Shown piece by piece: positions 21,641-31,945 of a stretch of 64,000 nucleotides of DNA (its first letter is position 1; the number at the start of each line of letters is the position of its first letter). The stretch is from Zizania palustris (Eukaryota; Streptophyta; Magnoliopsida; Poales; Poaceae): NCBI GenBank assembly GCA_019279435.1, contig JAAALK010000286.1:17069931-17133930 (forward strand), in the 5' to 3' direction. The notes under the pieces are model-generated. The model searched no databases, was not told the origin of the DNA, and was given only the letters and a program-made list of their open reading frames with translations. The position numbers were made by a program, and so were the translations under genes.

Positions 21641-22696
21641 ATACAAGGCCGGAGTATGTTCCCCTTTGCTCCGATGTATATCTCAAGCTGAAGGTCAAGA
21701 AATTCTTCGAGAGATCCATGAAGGACTTTGCGGTAGCCATCTGGCCCCTCGAGCTTTGGCAGGAAAAACACTTCGCCAGGGGCTTTATTGGCCTATAATA
21801 ACAGCTGATGCGGAAACCTTGGTCCGCACTTGCCAAGGATGTCAATGGATGGGACGAAGGAGTCATCGCCCACCAACAGCATGGATCTTATTGGTCCCTT
21901 CCCAAGAGCAAAAGGAAATTTGAAGTTCGCAGTGGTAGCAATTGAAAACTTTTCAAAGTGGGTCGAAGCAGAGCCCCTAACAGCTATCACTTCGAACAAT
22001 GTACAGAATTTTTTCTGGAAGAATATCATTTGCCGGTTCGGAGTGCCTAGGCAACTCGCAGTTGACAATGGAACACAATTCGACGCAGAACCTTTCAAGA
22101 AATTTTGCGAAGATCTAGGCATACAGCTATGCTTTGCTGAAGTGCGACACCCTCAGTTTAACTGAGCTGTAGAAAGAGCCAATGGTAATATTTTGTGAGT
22201 GCTAAATCGAAGGATAGTAGGATTGGCAAAAGGACTCTGGACCGAGGAACTTCTGAAGATTTTGTGGTACATTTGAACCACTCAAACGAGGTCCACGGGT
22301 TTAACTCCATTCAGACTATTATTCGGATATGAAGCTATGACCCCAACAGAGCTCAAAGGAGGATCACTTCGCAGCACCGAACCGGAAATAGAAGGAGAAA
22401 GACAAGCTTCGCTGGATTTAACAGAGGAGACAAGACTTCGAGCTGTGGCAAATTTGTCAAAGTATCAGCAGCAGACGAAGGCTTGGTTCGACCCGAAGGT
22501 CAGGATTAATGAACTTAGGCCGGGTCATCTCGTTTTGCGAAGTATCATAGCACCAGGAAAATTAGGAAATAAATGGGAAGATCCATACTTGATTGTTCGC
22601 TCAGGGCGTCCTGGTTCTTTTAAATTAGCTAATTTGGAAGGTGAAGAATTAGCGCATACATGGCATGCGGAGCACCTAAAGCGATACTTCGCATAA
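21641..22696 (+). pseudogene. Element B integrase
   Basis: The zinc-binding segment (HEGLCGSHLAPRALAGKT, then CQGCQWMG) spans about 21710-21860. About 43 bp present in A (near 8132-8174) are missing at 21882, which shifts the frame. The core resumes at MDLIGPFPRAKGN. Stops interrupt it after HPQFN (22163), at 22196-22198 and at 22274-22276. The C-terminus ends HTWHAEHLKRYFA with TAA at 22694-22696. Confidence 0.85.
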
Positions 22697-22876
22697 GGGC
22701 TCCTTGTAATCATTTGTAAGCACTTTCCGAATTAATAAGCATATGGTTAAGATAATGCCTACCCCTCATAAACTTCCCACTTCCGAGTGGATGCACTGGA
22801 ATAGCGGAGTTGACCGAGAGGGAAGTGTCATTAATTTGAATCATATTTTCCGAGGTGGTAGGCTGACATAATCCGG

Positions 22877-23110
22877 AGTCCAAGCCACCGGCTTGAAGAC
22901 ATCCGTAAAAGAGCTCGAGACCACAGAATGCGGAGTCCAAGCCACCGGCTGGAACACATCCGTAAAAAGAGTCCAAAGAGACCAAATGATGCGGAGTCCA
23001 AGTCACCGGCTTGTAGGCATCCATAAAAAGAGTCCAAAGAGACCAATGCGAATTCCAAACCATTCGTTTGACTGAATTCGCAAAAAGAGCCGAAGGAGGC
23101 CAAAACAAAA
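22877..23110 (+). repeat. Tandem repeats downstream of element B integrase
   Basis: Four to five degenerate units of about 57-62 bp built on GGAGTCCAAGCCACCGG and ACATCCGTAAAAAGAG, matching 9169-9450 in A. The rest of the tail (22697-22876, 23111-23466) aligns with A 8991-9750 and holds no gene. Confidence 0.8.
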
Positions 23111-23466
23111 CAGAATTTTTGCCATGAGCTTCGAATGTTTGTTAAATCCAAAGTGACAAATCATGTAGGACACTAAAGTGTCTGGAAAGTTGTCCAAAGT
23201 GATTTCTTTCAAAAACATAAGGTACTAAGTTAACAATCTTCAGACTCCAAATAGTCGAAGACATTTTATAAGATTTTAATCAATCTTTAAATTGCTGAGG
23301 GGCTCTGAACCCCCAAAAATTGTACTCCTAAGTTTTTTCTTTGCGCCTAACCATCTTTGAATACAGTTCGAAGTTGCTTACGCTCAAAGAGGGGCTAGTA
23401 ATAAGGAGACAATTTTAAATCGATATTTATTATTCGAGCAAATATGATTACATCATGAAAAGTTGG

Positions 23467-23961
23467 TGTTGGCGTAAAAGATTACGCTAATAGGTTTCTG
23501 TAGATTAGAAACTGACAAACGAAGTGTTTGCGAAGTGAACTGTTCTAAGCCTCCGAAAGGATAACAACTTAGAATAGTTCGAAAGTGTTTATTGATTAAC
23601 TTGTATTCGGTCCCTATTACAAGGTGAAATGAGGGGTATTTATAGGCTCAAATATTAAGGAAAAGACCTATTTACCCCTCTATTACAACCGACATAGTGG
23701 AAACTATTCGGTGCCCTTGATAGGGCTAAAATGGTAAAAGACTAATCTAGTAAGAAAAAAGATAAGTCTTCCATCTTAGTTGGCAGAAAAGATCTCAAAG
23801 AGCCTTAGTTCGAAGATATACTCCGAACTAATGCCTATCTTCATACTTCGAGCTTGACTCAGGACATCTTCGAAGATCAACATCTGGAAACCTTCGAATC
23901 CATTATCTGCCTTTGTGCTGTTATGGCAATAACCCTGAGGATGAAATATTTTCCCCCAACA
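23467..23961 (-). repeat. Tat-type LTR, minus orientation
   Basis: In plus coordinates it begins TGTTGGCGTAAAAG and ends TTTTCCCCCAACA. It is closest to the LTRs of A and C3. Paired with the plus LTR at 24346-24840 it forms a long inverted repeat. Confidence 0.9.
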
Positions 23962-24289
23962 GTAGCCCCTCGAATACGCTTCTCCGTTAAACCTGTAATG
24001 TTAGGAGAGCAGTATACGGAAGAAAAAATAACCAGGTGTAGGGGTTATTGGATTTTAATTCATCTCCAAAATATACGAAGATATCAAACTCCGAATCAGT
24101 TTTAAGACAATTACTTTCGAACTATCTTAGAACTGACTCAGGAAGCTCAAAAGCCTTTTAGACTTAGAAGAAATAACCGTTAGTTTCATTCTTCTAACGG
24201 AAACTACGGAATGCGTTAATTTCGGAGAGAAGTAACGGGCAAGAATGTGAAACGGCACAGACTAACGGTAAAAAATGTAAAGTCTAGGC

Positions 24290-24298
24290 TATAAATAG
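24290..24298 (+). promoter_or_regulatory. TATA box of a truncated antisense gene
   Basis: GGCTATAAATAGAGGGCC matches the antisense-gene TATA region of A (13512-13518). Because this fragment is inverted, the box points rightwards into the C3 LTR 50 bp away. The leader is truncated before its ATG. Confidence 0.6.
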
Positions 24299-24345
24299 AG
24301 GGCCTAGAACTTTCCTGAGTACCTTTCCACCGCTCTCTTGCAAAC

Positions 24346-24840
24346 TGTTGGGGGAAAATATCTCATCTTCGGGGTTATTGCCGAAGCAGCATAAAGACAG
24401 TCAACCAGTTCGAAGATTGTCCGAAGACCATCTTCGAAGATGCCCAGAACCTCGTTCGAAGCCCGAAGACAGGCACTAGTTCGAAGTATGTCTTCGAACC
24501 AAAGCCCTTCAGGATCTTTTCCGCCAGCTAAGATGGAAGACTTATCTTCTATCCTATTAGATTAGTCTTTTACCATTTTAGCCCTATTAAGGAAACCGAA
24601 TAGTTTCCTTAATGTCGGTTGTAATAGAGGGGTAAATAGGTCTTTTCCTTAATGTTTAGGCCTATAAATACCCCCCATTTCACCCTGTAATAGGGACCGA
24701 TTACAAGTGATTCAATACACACTTTCGAACTATTCTAAGCTATTATCCTTTCGGAGGCTTAGAACAGTTTGCTTCACAAACACTTCGTTCGTTAGTTTCT
24801 TTTCTACAGAAACCTGTTAGCGTAATCTTTTATGCCAACA
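24346..24840 (+). repeat. 5' LTR of element C3
   Basis: Starts TGTTGGGGGAAAATA and ends TTTATGCCAACA. It has the family TATA box (CCTATAAATACCCC near 24661-24674) and is rich in TTCGAAG words in its first 200 bp. Confidence 0.9.
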
Positions 24841-24842
24841 GT

Positions 24843-24860
24843 TGGCGCCGTCCGTGGGGA
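24843..24860 (+). other. Primer binding site, element C3
   Basis: TGGCGCCGTCCGTGGGGA, two bases after the LTR, differs from the site of A by one base. Confidence 0.75.
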
Positions 24861-24902
24861 ACTTAGTTCAAAAAACTTCGTTCTCTACCATTTTCTTGCA
24901 TC

Positions 24903-25587
24903 ATGGCTCCTAAACGGAGCGCACCTCGCAATCCCACTCGGAGGTCCTCTCGGATCTCCGGAGAGATACCCTTCGACACAATCGAAGTCAGAGGGTCTTC
25001 GACTATCCCTCCACCTCAAACTCCGCAAGGGGCTTCTATCCCTCGAGGATACGAAACCTCTCCGCCAACCCCTTCCATACTCCGACCGCCCGGAGCCACT
25101 CCGCCACCCTCCATTCCGATTCGAACTGATCATACCAGTTCTCAAGACCCGGAAGGTCCTTCCGGAGGAGATGAAGATAGCCTTGGAGACATGGCCACTC
25201 AAATGGCCAATCTTCAAGCTGAGGTAGCAAGGTGGTGACAAGAAGCTGCGAACAGGCTTCGCTCTCAAGCCACCCCAGCTATCCCCGAAGTGCCCGAAGA
25301 CGACGATCTTGATTATCCCGAAGCCCGGAGAACGCCTCTTATGACAATGAATCTCCGTTGCATCCCGAGCTTCAGAAGGTTCGCTTCGATCCGAAGTTCA
25401 AAGCTTCGAAGCTTTGCAAGTATGCCGGAGACGAAGATCCTAGTGAGTTTGCACGTTCTTATGCCCTAGCGATTGAGGCTAGTGGCGGAGACAGAGAAAC
25501 TATGGCGAAGTGCTTCCCGTTAGCCCTTCAAGGAGTGGCGTTGAGATGGTTCTGGTCTTAAGGCCAGGATCAATCGCTTCGTGGTCA
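24903..25587 (+). pseudogene. Element C3 gag, partial
   Basis: The ATG at 24903 opens MAPKRSAPRNPTRR, the same basic start as A. A TGA replaces a tryptophan-like codon at about 25236-25238. Small deletions near 25325-25345 shift the frame, and the capsid region then reads open from 25358 (HPELQKVRFDPKFKASKL, later ALQGVALRWFWS). A stop at 25559-25561 and the gap end the visible part. It is a structural particle protein, non-functional as read. Confidence 0.8.
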
Positions 25588-25687
25588 NNNNNNNNNNNNN
25601 NNNNNNNNNNNNNNNNNNNNNNNNNNNNNNNNNNNNNNNNNNNNNNNNNNNNNNNNNNNNNNNNNNNNNNNNNNNNNNNNNNNNNNN
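25588..25687. other. Assembly gap of 100 N
   Basis: Exactly 100 N, the usual placeholder for a gap of unknown size. It separates gag from the antisense exon 5 of C3. In element A about 5.5 kb lie between the equivalent points. Any ORF drawn across it is artificial. Confidence 0.98.
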
Positions 25688-28600
25688 TCTTCTTTAATAT
25701 AAGCTAAGACCTCTTGAGAAATTTCAAGGGTTATCCTCCCCTCTATCTCCGCGAGGAACAGAGAAGCGAGAGCGGCTGTAGGGCTTAAGCTCTCGAGGCT
25801 TGCCCACTCCTTTTGGAGCTCGTCGTAATTTCCAGTATTTCGAGGTCAGGGCACGACAAAACCTAAAAAGAGTAGAACACCCAAAACAGCTTCTTGTTTA
25901 TAGCATTTTCCATTAATAAAAGAGGCTTTACAAGACTTCATGTACATAATAACCCTAAAAAAGCTAGACTGCGGGTCGGTTGGTGGAGGCAGGAATGACC
26001 GGAGCTGGCGAGGCAGGAAGTGGTGGCCTTGTTTGCGCTGCTTCTGCCGGCGGGCCTCGTCGATCAAAAGCTTTGGCCGCAACCTTGTGGTCCGTCTTCC
26101 AGTTGATCGGAAGGCTTCCCAGGCCAAGGTTACATCCGAAGATGGGCGCAGCAAGTCGTCGGAGGCGAAGCTTCCAGGGGTCGAACCCCGACTGTAGGCC
26201 GGAGGGGGATCTGAAAGAGACTCGAGGTGACGAAGAACCCAATGACAGCGCACTGCCCGGAGATTTCTCCGTACCGGACGCCGGAGTTCATCATCAACGA
26301 CGAGGCCACTTGGATCCTTTTCAGCTTTCGGTCGAGAGGTTCGTGGGTCGCAGCAGAAGACGAGGGGCACATAGTGCCGAAGTACTCTAAGGTACCCTGA
26401 AGGGCTTCCAAGGTACGTTCCACCATACTAGCATTCTTCTTCTTCCGCTGCTTCCAGCCCTGCAGCAGTTGCAAATACCTCGGCCACCTGGAGCATTAAG
26501 GAGCTCTTCTGGGCCATCGCCTGGTTAAGAGCTCCTTGGAGCTCCACCAACTGAGCACTCGAAGCGGCCGCCACTTGACGGAGCCTTTCGACCTTCGCCT
26601 GAAGGACGACACGCTCAGCTTCGACCTTCTTGGGCCAAGGAAGGCTGAGCGCGTCGCTGTCTTGTCCTTGTCGTCCGAAGAGCTTCGTCGGCTGCTGCCC
26701 TAGCCCTCCGTTCCACTAGGGTTTCTTCCTCCAACCTGATGGATCTCTCGTGGAGTCGTTAAGAGCGGTCTGGAGGGTGGTAACCTTCGTTTTGAGTCGG
26801 TTAATCTCGACCTCATTGGAAGTCGTTGCCGCTCTAGCAAGTACAAATTGCTGCAAAAAGAACAAGTAAGTACTGAAGTATTTATGATCACTAATTCGAA
26901 GTAGCTATGGTGTTTTTTCATACCTAAAGGGCAACCCTTTCGAGGGCTATGTTGAGCGTTGGAGCCCCAGCCTCGCTCAAGACGGAGACCAAGTCCGAAT
27001 TGGCGATATCTGGCTCTTCTCTGCTAGGGGATCCATGAGCCTTCGAAGGCCTCCCCGCTGCTCCAAGAACGGAGCCAGCAGAGGAAGCCAAGATAAGGCT
27101 TGGTGGTCATCTGCCGCGACCTCATCCTCCGAATTGCCGACGGAGGTTATCGTGAGGCCAGGAAGAAAGCCGAGGCTAGAATATGCTCTTGCCTCTCCCC
27201 GACACGAAGGCAGGCACGGCGGGTGAAGCAGGAGTACCCTGGTCGTCAGCGGCTACCCCTTCGACCAGAGCCGCGGCAGCAGAGGCAACCTCAACCGTCA
27301 GAGCCACCACCGCAGGAGCAACCTCCGTCGCCGAATCCGCTCCGACGGGTGCATTCCCCGCTGCCAAGCATGGAGGCATCCGAAGGAGCAGGGGGGTCCA
27401 CCCGGGCCACGACCCCCGAAGACGATGGGACTTTTGGCGCCGCCGGAGCATCGACACCCTTAGAGGTACCTATTTTGTCAACAAAATTAATAAGCGTATT
27501 ACAAGGAAAAGTTGCAGGTATTAGCCAAAGCAGGAGCTTCGAGGAGTACCTTCGAAGGCCTCGTGGGGCACGATTGCCGGATCCTCCAGGACTTTGTACA
27601 TCTGGAGGATGTTAGCGAAGTCATCTCCTGAGACCCTTTCCTCTGCATTTCCTGCCGGAACCATGACTTCCACCGTAACCACCCCGGGTGTGGGCGAGTT
27701 GGGAGTGGTGGAGCCCAACTCCAAGTGTGCAACGATGGGCGCAGGAGGAACCGTCGGGACTACTTCTGCTACCTCCCCCTAACAGAAGTTCCAGGGGGGA
27801 CCTCCCCTAGGTCTTCGTCGTCATCCAGGAGGTAGTTCTCGAAGGCCGACGCTATCTGAGCGTCGGAGTCCTCCGACTCCTCGGAGGATGAGCTCCGAGC
27901 ATCCAGCGACGAAGCCGACGAAGTCGGGGCCAGCCACGGAGGGAGCTTCACTGTTTTCTTCTTCTTGGACGGTTGCTTGCTGGTTTTCTTGCGCGGCTCA
28001 GCAGCGACCTTCCGTTTTCGAGCGGCTACCCCAGTCGAGATGAAGTCGGGAAGAGGAGGGGGCTCCATCCCGAGAGCTCCCCACACTCTATTGGAATGCT
28101 CCCAGCTTCCCACTAGCTCCAGCCTCCTTTGCTTTTCAGCCACCGAAGGGGCTCCGAGAACTCATTCAGTGGCTCGAGCTATGTCCTCCGGAGCCAACGC
28201 CAAAGGAGCCGCTGAAAGAAAAGGGTATGATATCATAAGTATAATTGTTTCCTTCATCTAATACAATATTGCAGGAAATGAAGTCTTACCTAGGGTTCGG
28301 AGATCTCCCTCCGAGGCCTATTGAAACACGATCGGCCAGTTAGCTCCGAGGGGAGGGATCCGAAGGGCAATAAACTCTTCGGCCAGGTCACGCATGCTCA
28401 TACGGCGAGCCACCGAAGTCAACAGCCCTAGCCTCGTGGAGAGCAGGCTAGGGTTCGGGGAGATCTCCGCCTCCTTCCGAAACCAAATCTCCTGGAGAGG
28501 ACCTGCGAGGGGGGAGTCCTCTCCGACTTCGGCGTAAAACCACCAAAGAATCCAGTTGGTGTACCATCTGTCGTTGATGGTCTTCGCAGGGAAGTGAAGA

Positions 28601-29183
28601 GCATGCTCCCTTCGTAATTGGAAGTTGACGCTGCCGAAGGCTATTGTCACCTTAGAATCCCCAGGACCGTCCTACGGCTTTGGCTCGCAGATGGCTTCGT
28701 GGGTCGCAGTGAAGATCTCTGAGCGTCCTTCGCACCCTTCAGCCCGGAGTGCCCATTCGAAGACAGCCAGGCGGGCGACGGCGTTGGGAGACAGCTGAGG
28801 TAAAGTAATGTGGAACAAGTCTAGTACCTCCGCCAAGAAGTCTATGGATAGAAGCCCCAAGTCTGCTTCGAAGAAAGCTTCGAAGACTACCACCTCTCTG
28901 CTTCATGGCCTTGGAGTTGATTCTGATCCAGGGACCCGAGTCCTCAATCCGGCGCCCAATTTCCCTTCCACAGCCTCTACAATGGACTCGGCGGTGCTCA
29001 CAGATTGGCCGATGAGGAAGCTTTGGGGATTTTCTTCTTGGAAGGCGGACGGAGCTCCCGAGGATTCTTGGGCTAGGTGCCGCTCGATGTCCCCGCCATT
29101 GCCGCTACTGCCGAAGCGGCCCATGCTTGCCTCTACGCAAGAGTGCTTGCTGCTGCTGGAGCAGTGTGGCTAGTTCTCGCCAT
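25688..29183 (-). pseudogene. Spliced antisense gene of element C3 (Transposase_28-type)
   Basis: A minus-strand gene parallel to that of A: exon 1 about 29183-28290, exon 2 28211-27550, exon 3 27479-26924, exon 4 26850 to about 25970, exon 5 from 25862 into the gap. Introns: 28289-28212 (GTAAGA to TTTCTTTCAG), 27549-27480 (GTACTC to AAAATAG) and 26923-26851 (GTATGA to TTTTTGCAG). The fourth donor is degenerate. Exon 1 holds FEAFFEADLGLLSIDFLAEV and LPQLSPNAVARLAVFEWAL, and exon 2 ends acidic. Exon 4 holds QFVLARAATTSNEVEINRL, coiled coil and RYGEISGQCAVIGF. Damage includes a TGA near 28899, a TAG near 28674 and frame breaks near the start and in exon 4. The function is unknown. Confidence 0.78.
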
Positions 29184-29273
29184 TCGCTCAGATGCTCAAG
29201 AGATTGAAGGATCGAGGAAAGTGAATCGCGAGTGCTGGAAGCGGTAAAAAGTCTCGGGTAATCCCTGTCCTTC

Positions 29274-29281
29274 CTTTTATA
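29274..29281 (-). promoter_or_regulatory. TATA box of the antisense gene, element C3
   Basis: TATAAAAG on minus, about 90 bp upstream of the candidate ATG at 29183, at the same relative place as in element A. The region 29184-29672 is otherwise non-coding and ends in the PPT-like word. Confidence 0.55.
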
Positions 29282-29672
29282 ATCATTCGTCGGTTTCTAC
29301 TCTTCGATTGCATTCACACTGCAGGTTCGGCTTCTATCACTGACGAGTGGGTCCAGTAAATGGAATGGCGAGCAACCGCCGTAAAAATCGACCATTACCT
29401 TTTACAGAGTGTAACGGTTACTTGCGCCGTAACGGCTATAATCAAACGGCTCTTCACGACGTTTGCGCTCTGAAGCAGTTCTCTTTCCTGCAACGCGTTC
29501 CCATCGCGTAAGGAGCCCGGAGGAGGGGTCCGAACGCTGTGGATCTAAAGTCCTCTGCAGAACTGTAATACGTCCGAATTCCCTCTAAGTCTCAAAATAT
29601 TTAAATATTCCTTCCGTATACTACCTTCTTTCTAAACAGGTTAACTACAGAGAGGCGTATTCGAGGGGCTAC

Positions 29673-30169
29673 TGTTGGGGGAAATTACTTCATTTTCAGG
29701 ACTTAGAGATTAATGACTCGAAGGCTCCAAAGAGCTCCGAAGCTGGTGGGCGCTTGTTCGAAGGCAGAGGCGTCAAGCCGAAGGGTGCATCAATGCGAAG
29801 CCCTGATGAACCCTCCGAACGGAAGATAAAAGCTCCGAAGCTGAGTGACAAGATTTATAAGATGTTTGGCTTATCCATCTATCTTATAAGCGCTTTACCT
29901 TTTATAACCTTGTTCCTGGCGCCGAATAGTTTCTACTATGTCGGTTGTAATTTAGGGGTAGTTAGGTCTTTTCCTTATACATTTTTACCTATAAATACCC
30001 CCCTCTATACCCTGTAACAGAGGACCATGAAAAAGTTATTCAATACACATATTCGAACTGCTCAAGCTATTATCCAACTCAGAGGCTTGAGGTAGTCCTA
30101 AAACACAAACTCTCTACTTGTTCGTTCTTGATCTCAGAGAATCTGTTGGTGTAAACTTTTACGCCAACA
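29673..30169 (+). repeat. 3' LTR of element C3
   Basis: Starts TGTTGGGGGAAATTAC and ends TTTTACGCCAACA, with TATAAATACCCCCC near 29990. Its second half aligns with the other Tat-type LTRs, but its first half is clearly a different subtype from 24346-24840. Confidence 0.85.
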
Positions 30170-30253
30170 TATACTGACTTGGAATCATGGCAACATATTG
30201 AATTTTTGGGTAGAATGTATTATATTTTTTACACATTTTCTCTTACTTTTCAG

Positions 30254-30362
30254 GGTGAATATATCCCTAGGGCCTAATGTGGACCGATATCTTATGACCG
30301 GACTGCATATTGTGAAAGATATCTATTGTAGCCACGATTAGCAACTTCTTGGCCAGAGATAT
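30254..30362 (+). pseudogene. Yippee-like gene, captured exon
   Basis: One exon bounded by CTTTTCAG and GTAAGT. In the frame starting GTG AAT at 30255 it reads VNISLGPNVDRYLMTGLHIV and then KDIYC, one TAG, and QLLGQRY. This matches the C-terminal half of plant Yippee-like zinc-binding proteins (LMTGLHTV.DIYC..C...LGW.Y). Two expected residues are lost: the second cysteine of the CxxC pair and the tryptophan. The flanking exons are not seen. Confidence 0.62.
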
Positions 30363-30728
30363 GTAAGTTATCATGAAATTTGTGCTCAATTATGTTAACT
30401 TGTTATAGATCGACTTCAACCATTTGGGTACATTTTTAGGCACTATCTCAGGTACATGTTGAGGAAGAAAGAAATAGAAATATATAGGTTATTTTCGTGT
30501 ATTATTCAACCCCCACATGTTCTGAACGACAACAGTGTCTTAAAAGATGATATGAAGTTATGAACAAGAGCATTGAAAAAGCTCGAAGCAATATTCTAGG
30601 TCATCATTAGCAAATTAAACCATACTCTTTATTTAGTTCATGATTGTATAGATCAACTAGGTGGATGAGCCTATAATACTATATTTTCTTGTAGTATGGA
30701 GCCATGTGTTTCTTGCTGGTGTGTGCAG

Positions 30729-31380
30729 AAGAAGATACGGCTTGCGCGACGAACGGACCACACTCACCGGTCTGCTCACTAGGAGGTAAAGACTCATTTG
30801 CACAAGCCACATTATTATCATCTGGTACCTGGCTATGGTTTCAAGGAAAATGTCATGTGTTGAGCAAGACTGGCCTATTGATGTAATTCGGGTATAGAAG
30901 AGTTGGTTGTTTAATTCATTGTTATGTTCACGATTCGATGCTTTTGGCCGGTGGTGAATTGATCTAAAACCGCAAACTTAAATGGTATATTGTCTTTTTT
31001 TATATTGCCATTTACTGATTTACATGGAAATGTTCTTCATGCACATGCAGCTCATTGCGACAATCAGGAATCCATTCATCGTTGAGTACAAAGATTCATG
31101 GGTGGAGAAGTTAAGTAAAAGTACATTAGAGGAGGAGATTATTAAGTTGGGATGGTGAATTAGCTTTGTTTTCACTTATGTATTATTTTCTCTTTTTTGT
31201 CTTTGAATTTTTAGGGTTGCTATGTCTGCATTGTTATAGGTTATTGTGAGGGAGGAGACATGCATGCGTTTATGTGATGAAATCCTTTTAAATAGTGTAT
31301 TGTGTTCATGAACTTTAATTCTTATTGTTAACTCAACCTCTGTTGGTTCAGGGCACGCTGAAGCTATTAAAAGAGCCAAT
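30729..31380 (+). pseudogene. NIMA-related kinase (NEK-like) gene, captured exons
   Basis: Four consecutive exon pieces of a plant NEK-type serine/threonine kinase with introns between them. 30729-30785: KKIRLARRTDHTHRSAH, a TAG, then E, including the lysine region of the N-lobe. 31051-31110: LIATIRNPFIVEYKDSWVEK. 31215-31262: GCYVCIVIGYCEGGDM, the hinge. About 31352-31380: HAEAIKRAN. The acceptors GTGTGCAG, CATGCAG, TTTTAG and GTTCAG fit. The donor after WVEK is TTAAGT, not GTAAGT. The catalytic loop and C-lobe are absent, so no kinase can be made. Confidence 0.78.
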
Positions 31381-31777
31381 CGTTCCTATTTCTTTGAGGA
31401 GGTGCAACTTATTACCTTGCATTCCTTGAGCGTTATGATGAATGGATTTGTGAGCTTGCTTCCAACAATACTGTCCTTGAGACACTATTTTTTGACAGAT
31501 TTAAGGGCATCCCAAACATATCTTACCCTCCTTTGTGCGAAATTGTCGAAGGTTGAAAGTTCTTAAGATTAGCAAGTGTTTCATGTTTGATCTGGTTGAT
31601 TTGTTTTGTACAACAGAAATATTATAGGACTTTGCTGGTGGTTCATTTGATGATCGGGGTCAAGCTGCACTACTTAAGTTTACTTTACATGGGGACAGAT
31701 GAGATGCAAATATTATTCCCATATAGTTATACACTCAGAAAGTTAGATCTTCATTTTGCATTCCTTTTCGATGCCAA
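31381..31777 (+). pseudogene. COI1-like F-box/LRR gene, captured fragment
   Basis: A single-exon-like piece of the leucine-rich repeat region of a COI1-type jasmonate co-receptor. With frameshifts it reads YFFEE, then DEWICELASNNTVLETLFF, LKISKCFMFDLVDLF and DFAGGSFDDRGQ, then KLHYLSLLYMGTDEMQILFP and LRKLDLHFAFL. The order and spacing follow COI1 (pattern LFLEE..., ASNNxVLETL, LKISDC, EFAGG, LxYMGTNEMPIIFP, LKKLDL). The F-box and the C-terminal repeats are missing. It is a truncated pseudogene, fused directly after the kinase piece. Confidence 0.78.
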
Positions 31778-31900
31778 CCCTGAGGCCTCGCACGGCTCCG
31801 CCGCCAGCCTCGAGGCCTTGCACCCCTCCATGCCCGGTCTCGTGCGGCTTCGCCTCCGGCACCCAGCCCCTAGCCTCTTCGTCACTAACAAATAATTTAA
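31778..31900 (+). other. GC-rich piece of unknown origin
   Basis: Composition changes abruptly from AT-rich to about two-thirds GC right after the COI1-like piece, and back again near 31895. The open reading PEASHGSAASLEALHPSMPG and onward is not recognised. It may be a fourth captured fragment. Confidence 0.4.
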
Positions 31901-31945
31901 AGTCCCTAATTTAATTGTCTAGCAAATATTTGTTTTTTATTTCTT

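Larger units (their letters stand above)
17592..23466 (+). mobile_element. Tat-lineage Ty3/gypsy element B, truncated
   Basis: A close relative of element A that lacks its 5' LTR, primer site and gag start. It begins in gag at GGAAGATCCTTCCG and ends in the post-integrase tail at 23466, where a minus-strand LTR begins. It therefore has no antisense gene and no LTR of its own. Coding is broken by at least three frameshifts, a deletion in integrase and three late stops, so it is older or less constrained than A. Confidence 0.88.
23467..24345 (-). mobile_element. Tat-lineage Ty3/gypsy fragment, minus orientation
   Basis: A 3' end fragment: on minus it runs from the antisense-gene leader (24345) through the PPT-like GAGGGGCTAC to a complete 495-bp 3' LTR (23961-23467). 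It cuts element B at its outer side and is itself cut at 24345 by the LTR of C3, before any antisense coding sequence. No matching remainder is seen to the right of C3. Confidence 0.82.
24346..30169 (+). mobile_element. Tat-lineage Ty3/gypsy element C3, with assembly gap
   Basis: 5' LTR (24346-24840), primer site, start of gag, a 100-N gap, then the minus-strand antisense gene, a PPT-like GAGGGGCTAC and a 3' LTR (29673-30169). The two LTRs are strongly diverged in their first halves, and the flanks CAAAC and TATAC do not match. The left and right parts may therefore be two elements joined across the gap. No pol sequence is visible. Confidence 0.75.

Noticed and set aside
25510..25707. An ORF running across the N gap
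   Set aside because: It is an artefact of translating unknown bases.
24346..30169. Dating element C3 by its LTR divergence
   Set aside because: The LTRs look like different subtypes and a gap separates them, so they may not be a pair.
30170..30180. TATACTGAC directly after the C3 LTR as the Helitron 5' end
   Set aside because: Helitron 5' ends start TC after an A; this does not, and without other copies the end cannot be fixed.
30729..31777. A working NEK kinase or COI1 receptor gene
   Set aside because: Both are fragments: there is no kinase C-lobe and no F-box, with internal stops, frameshifts and a lost splice donor.
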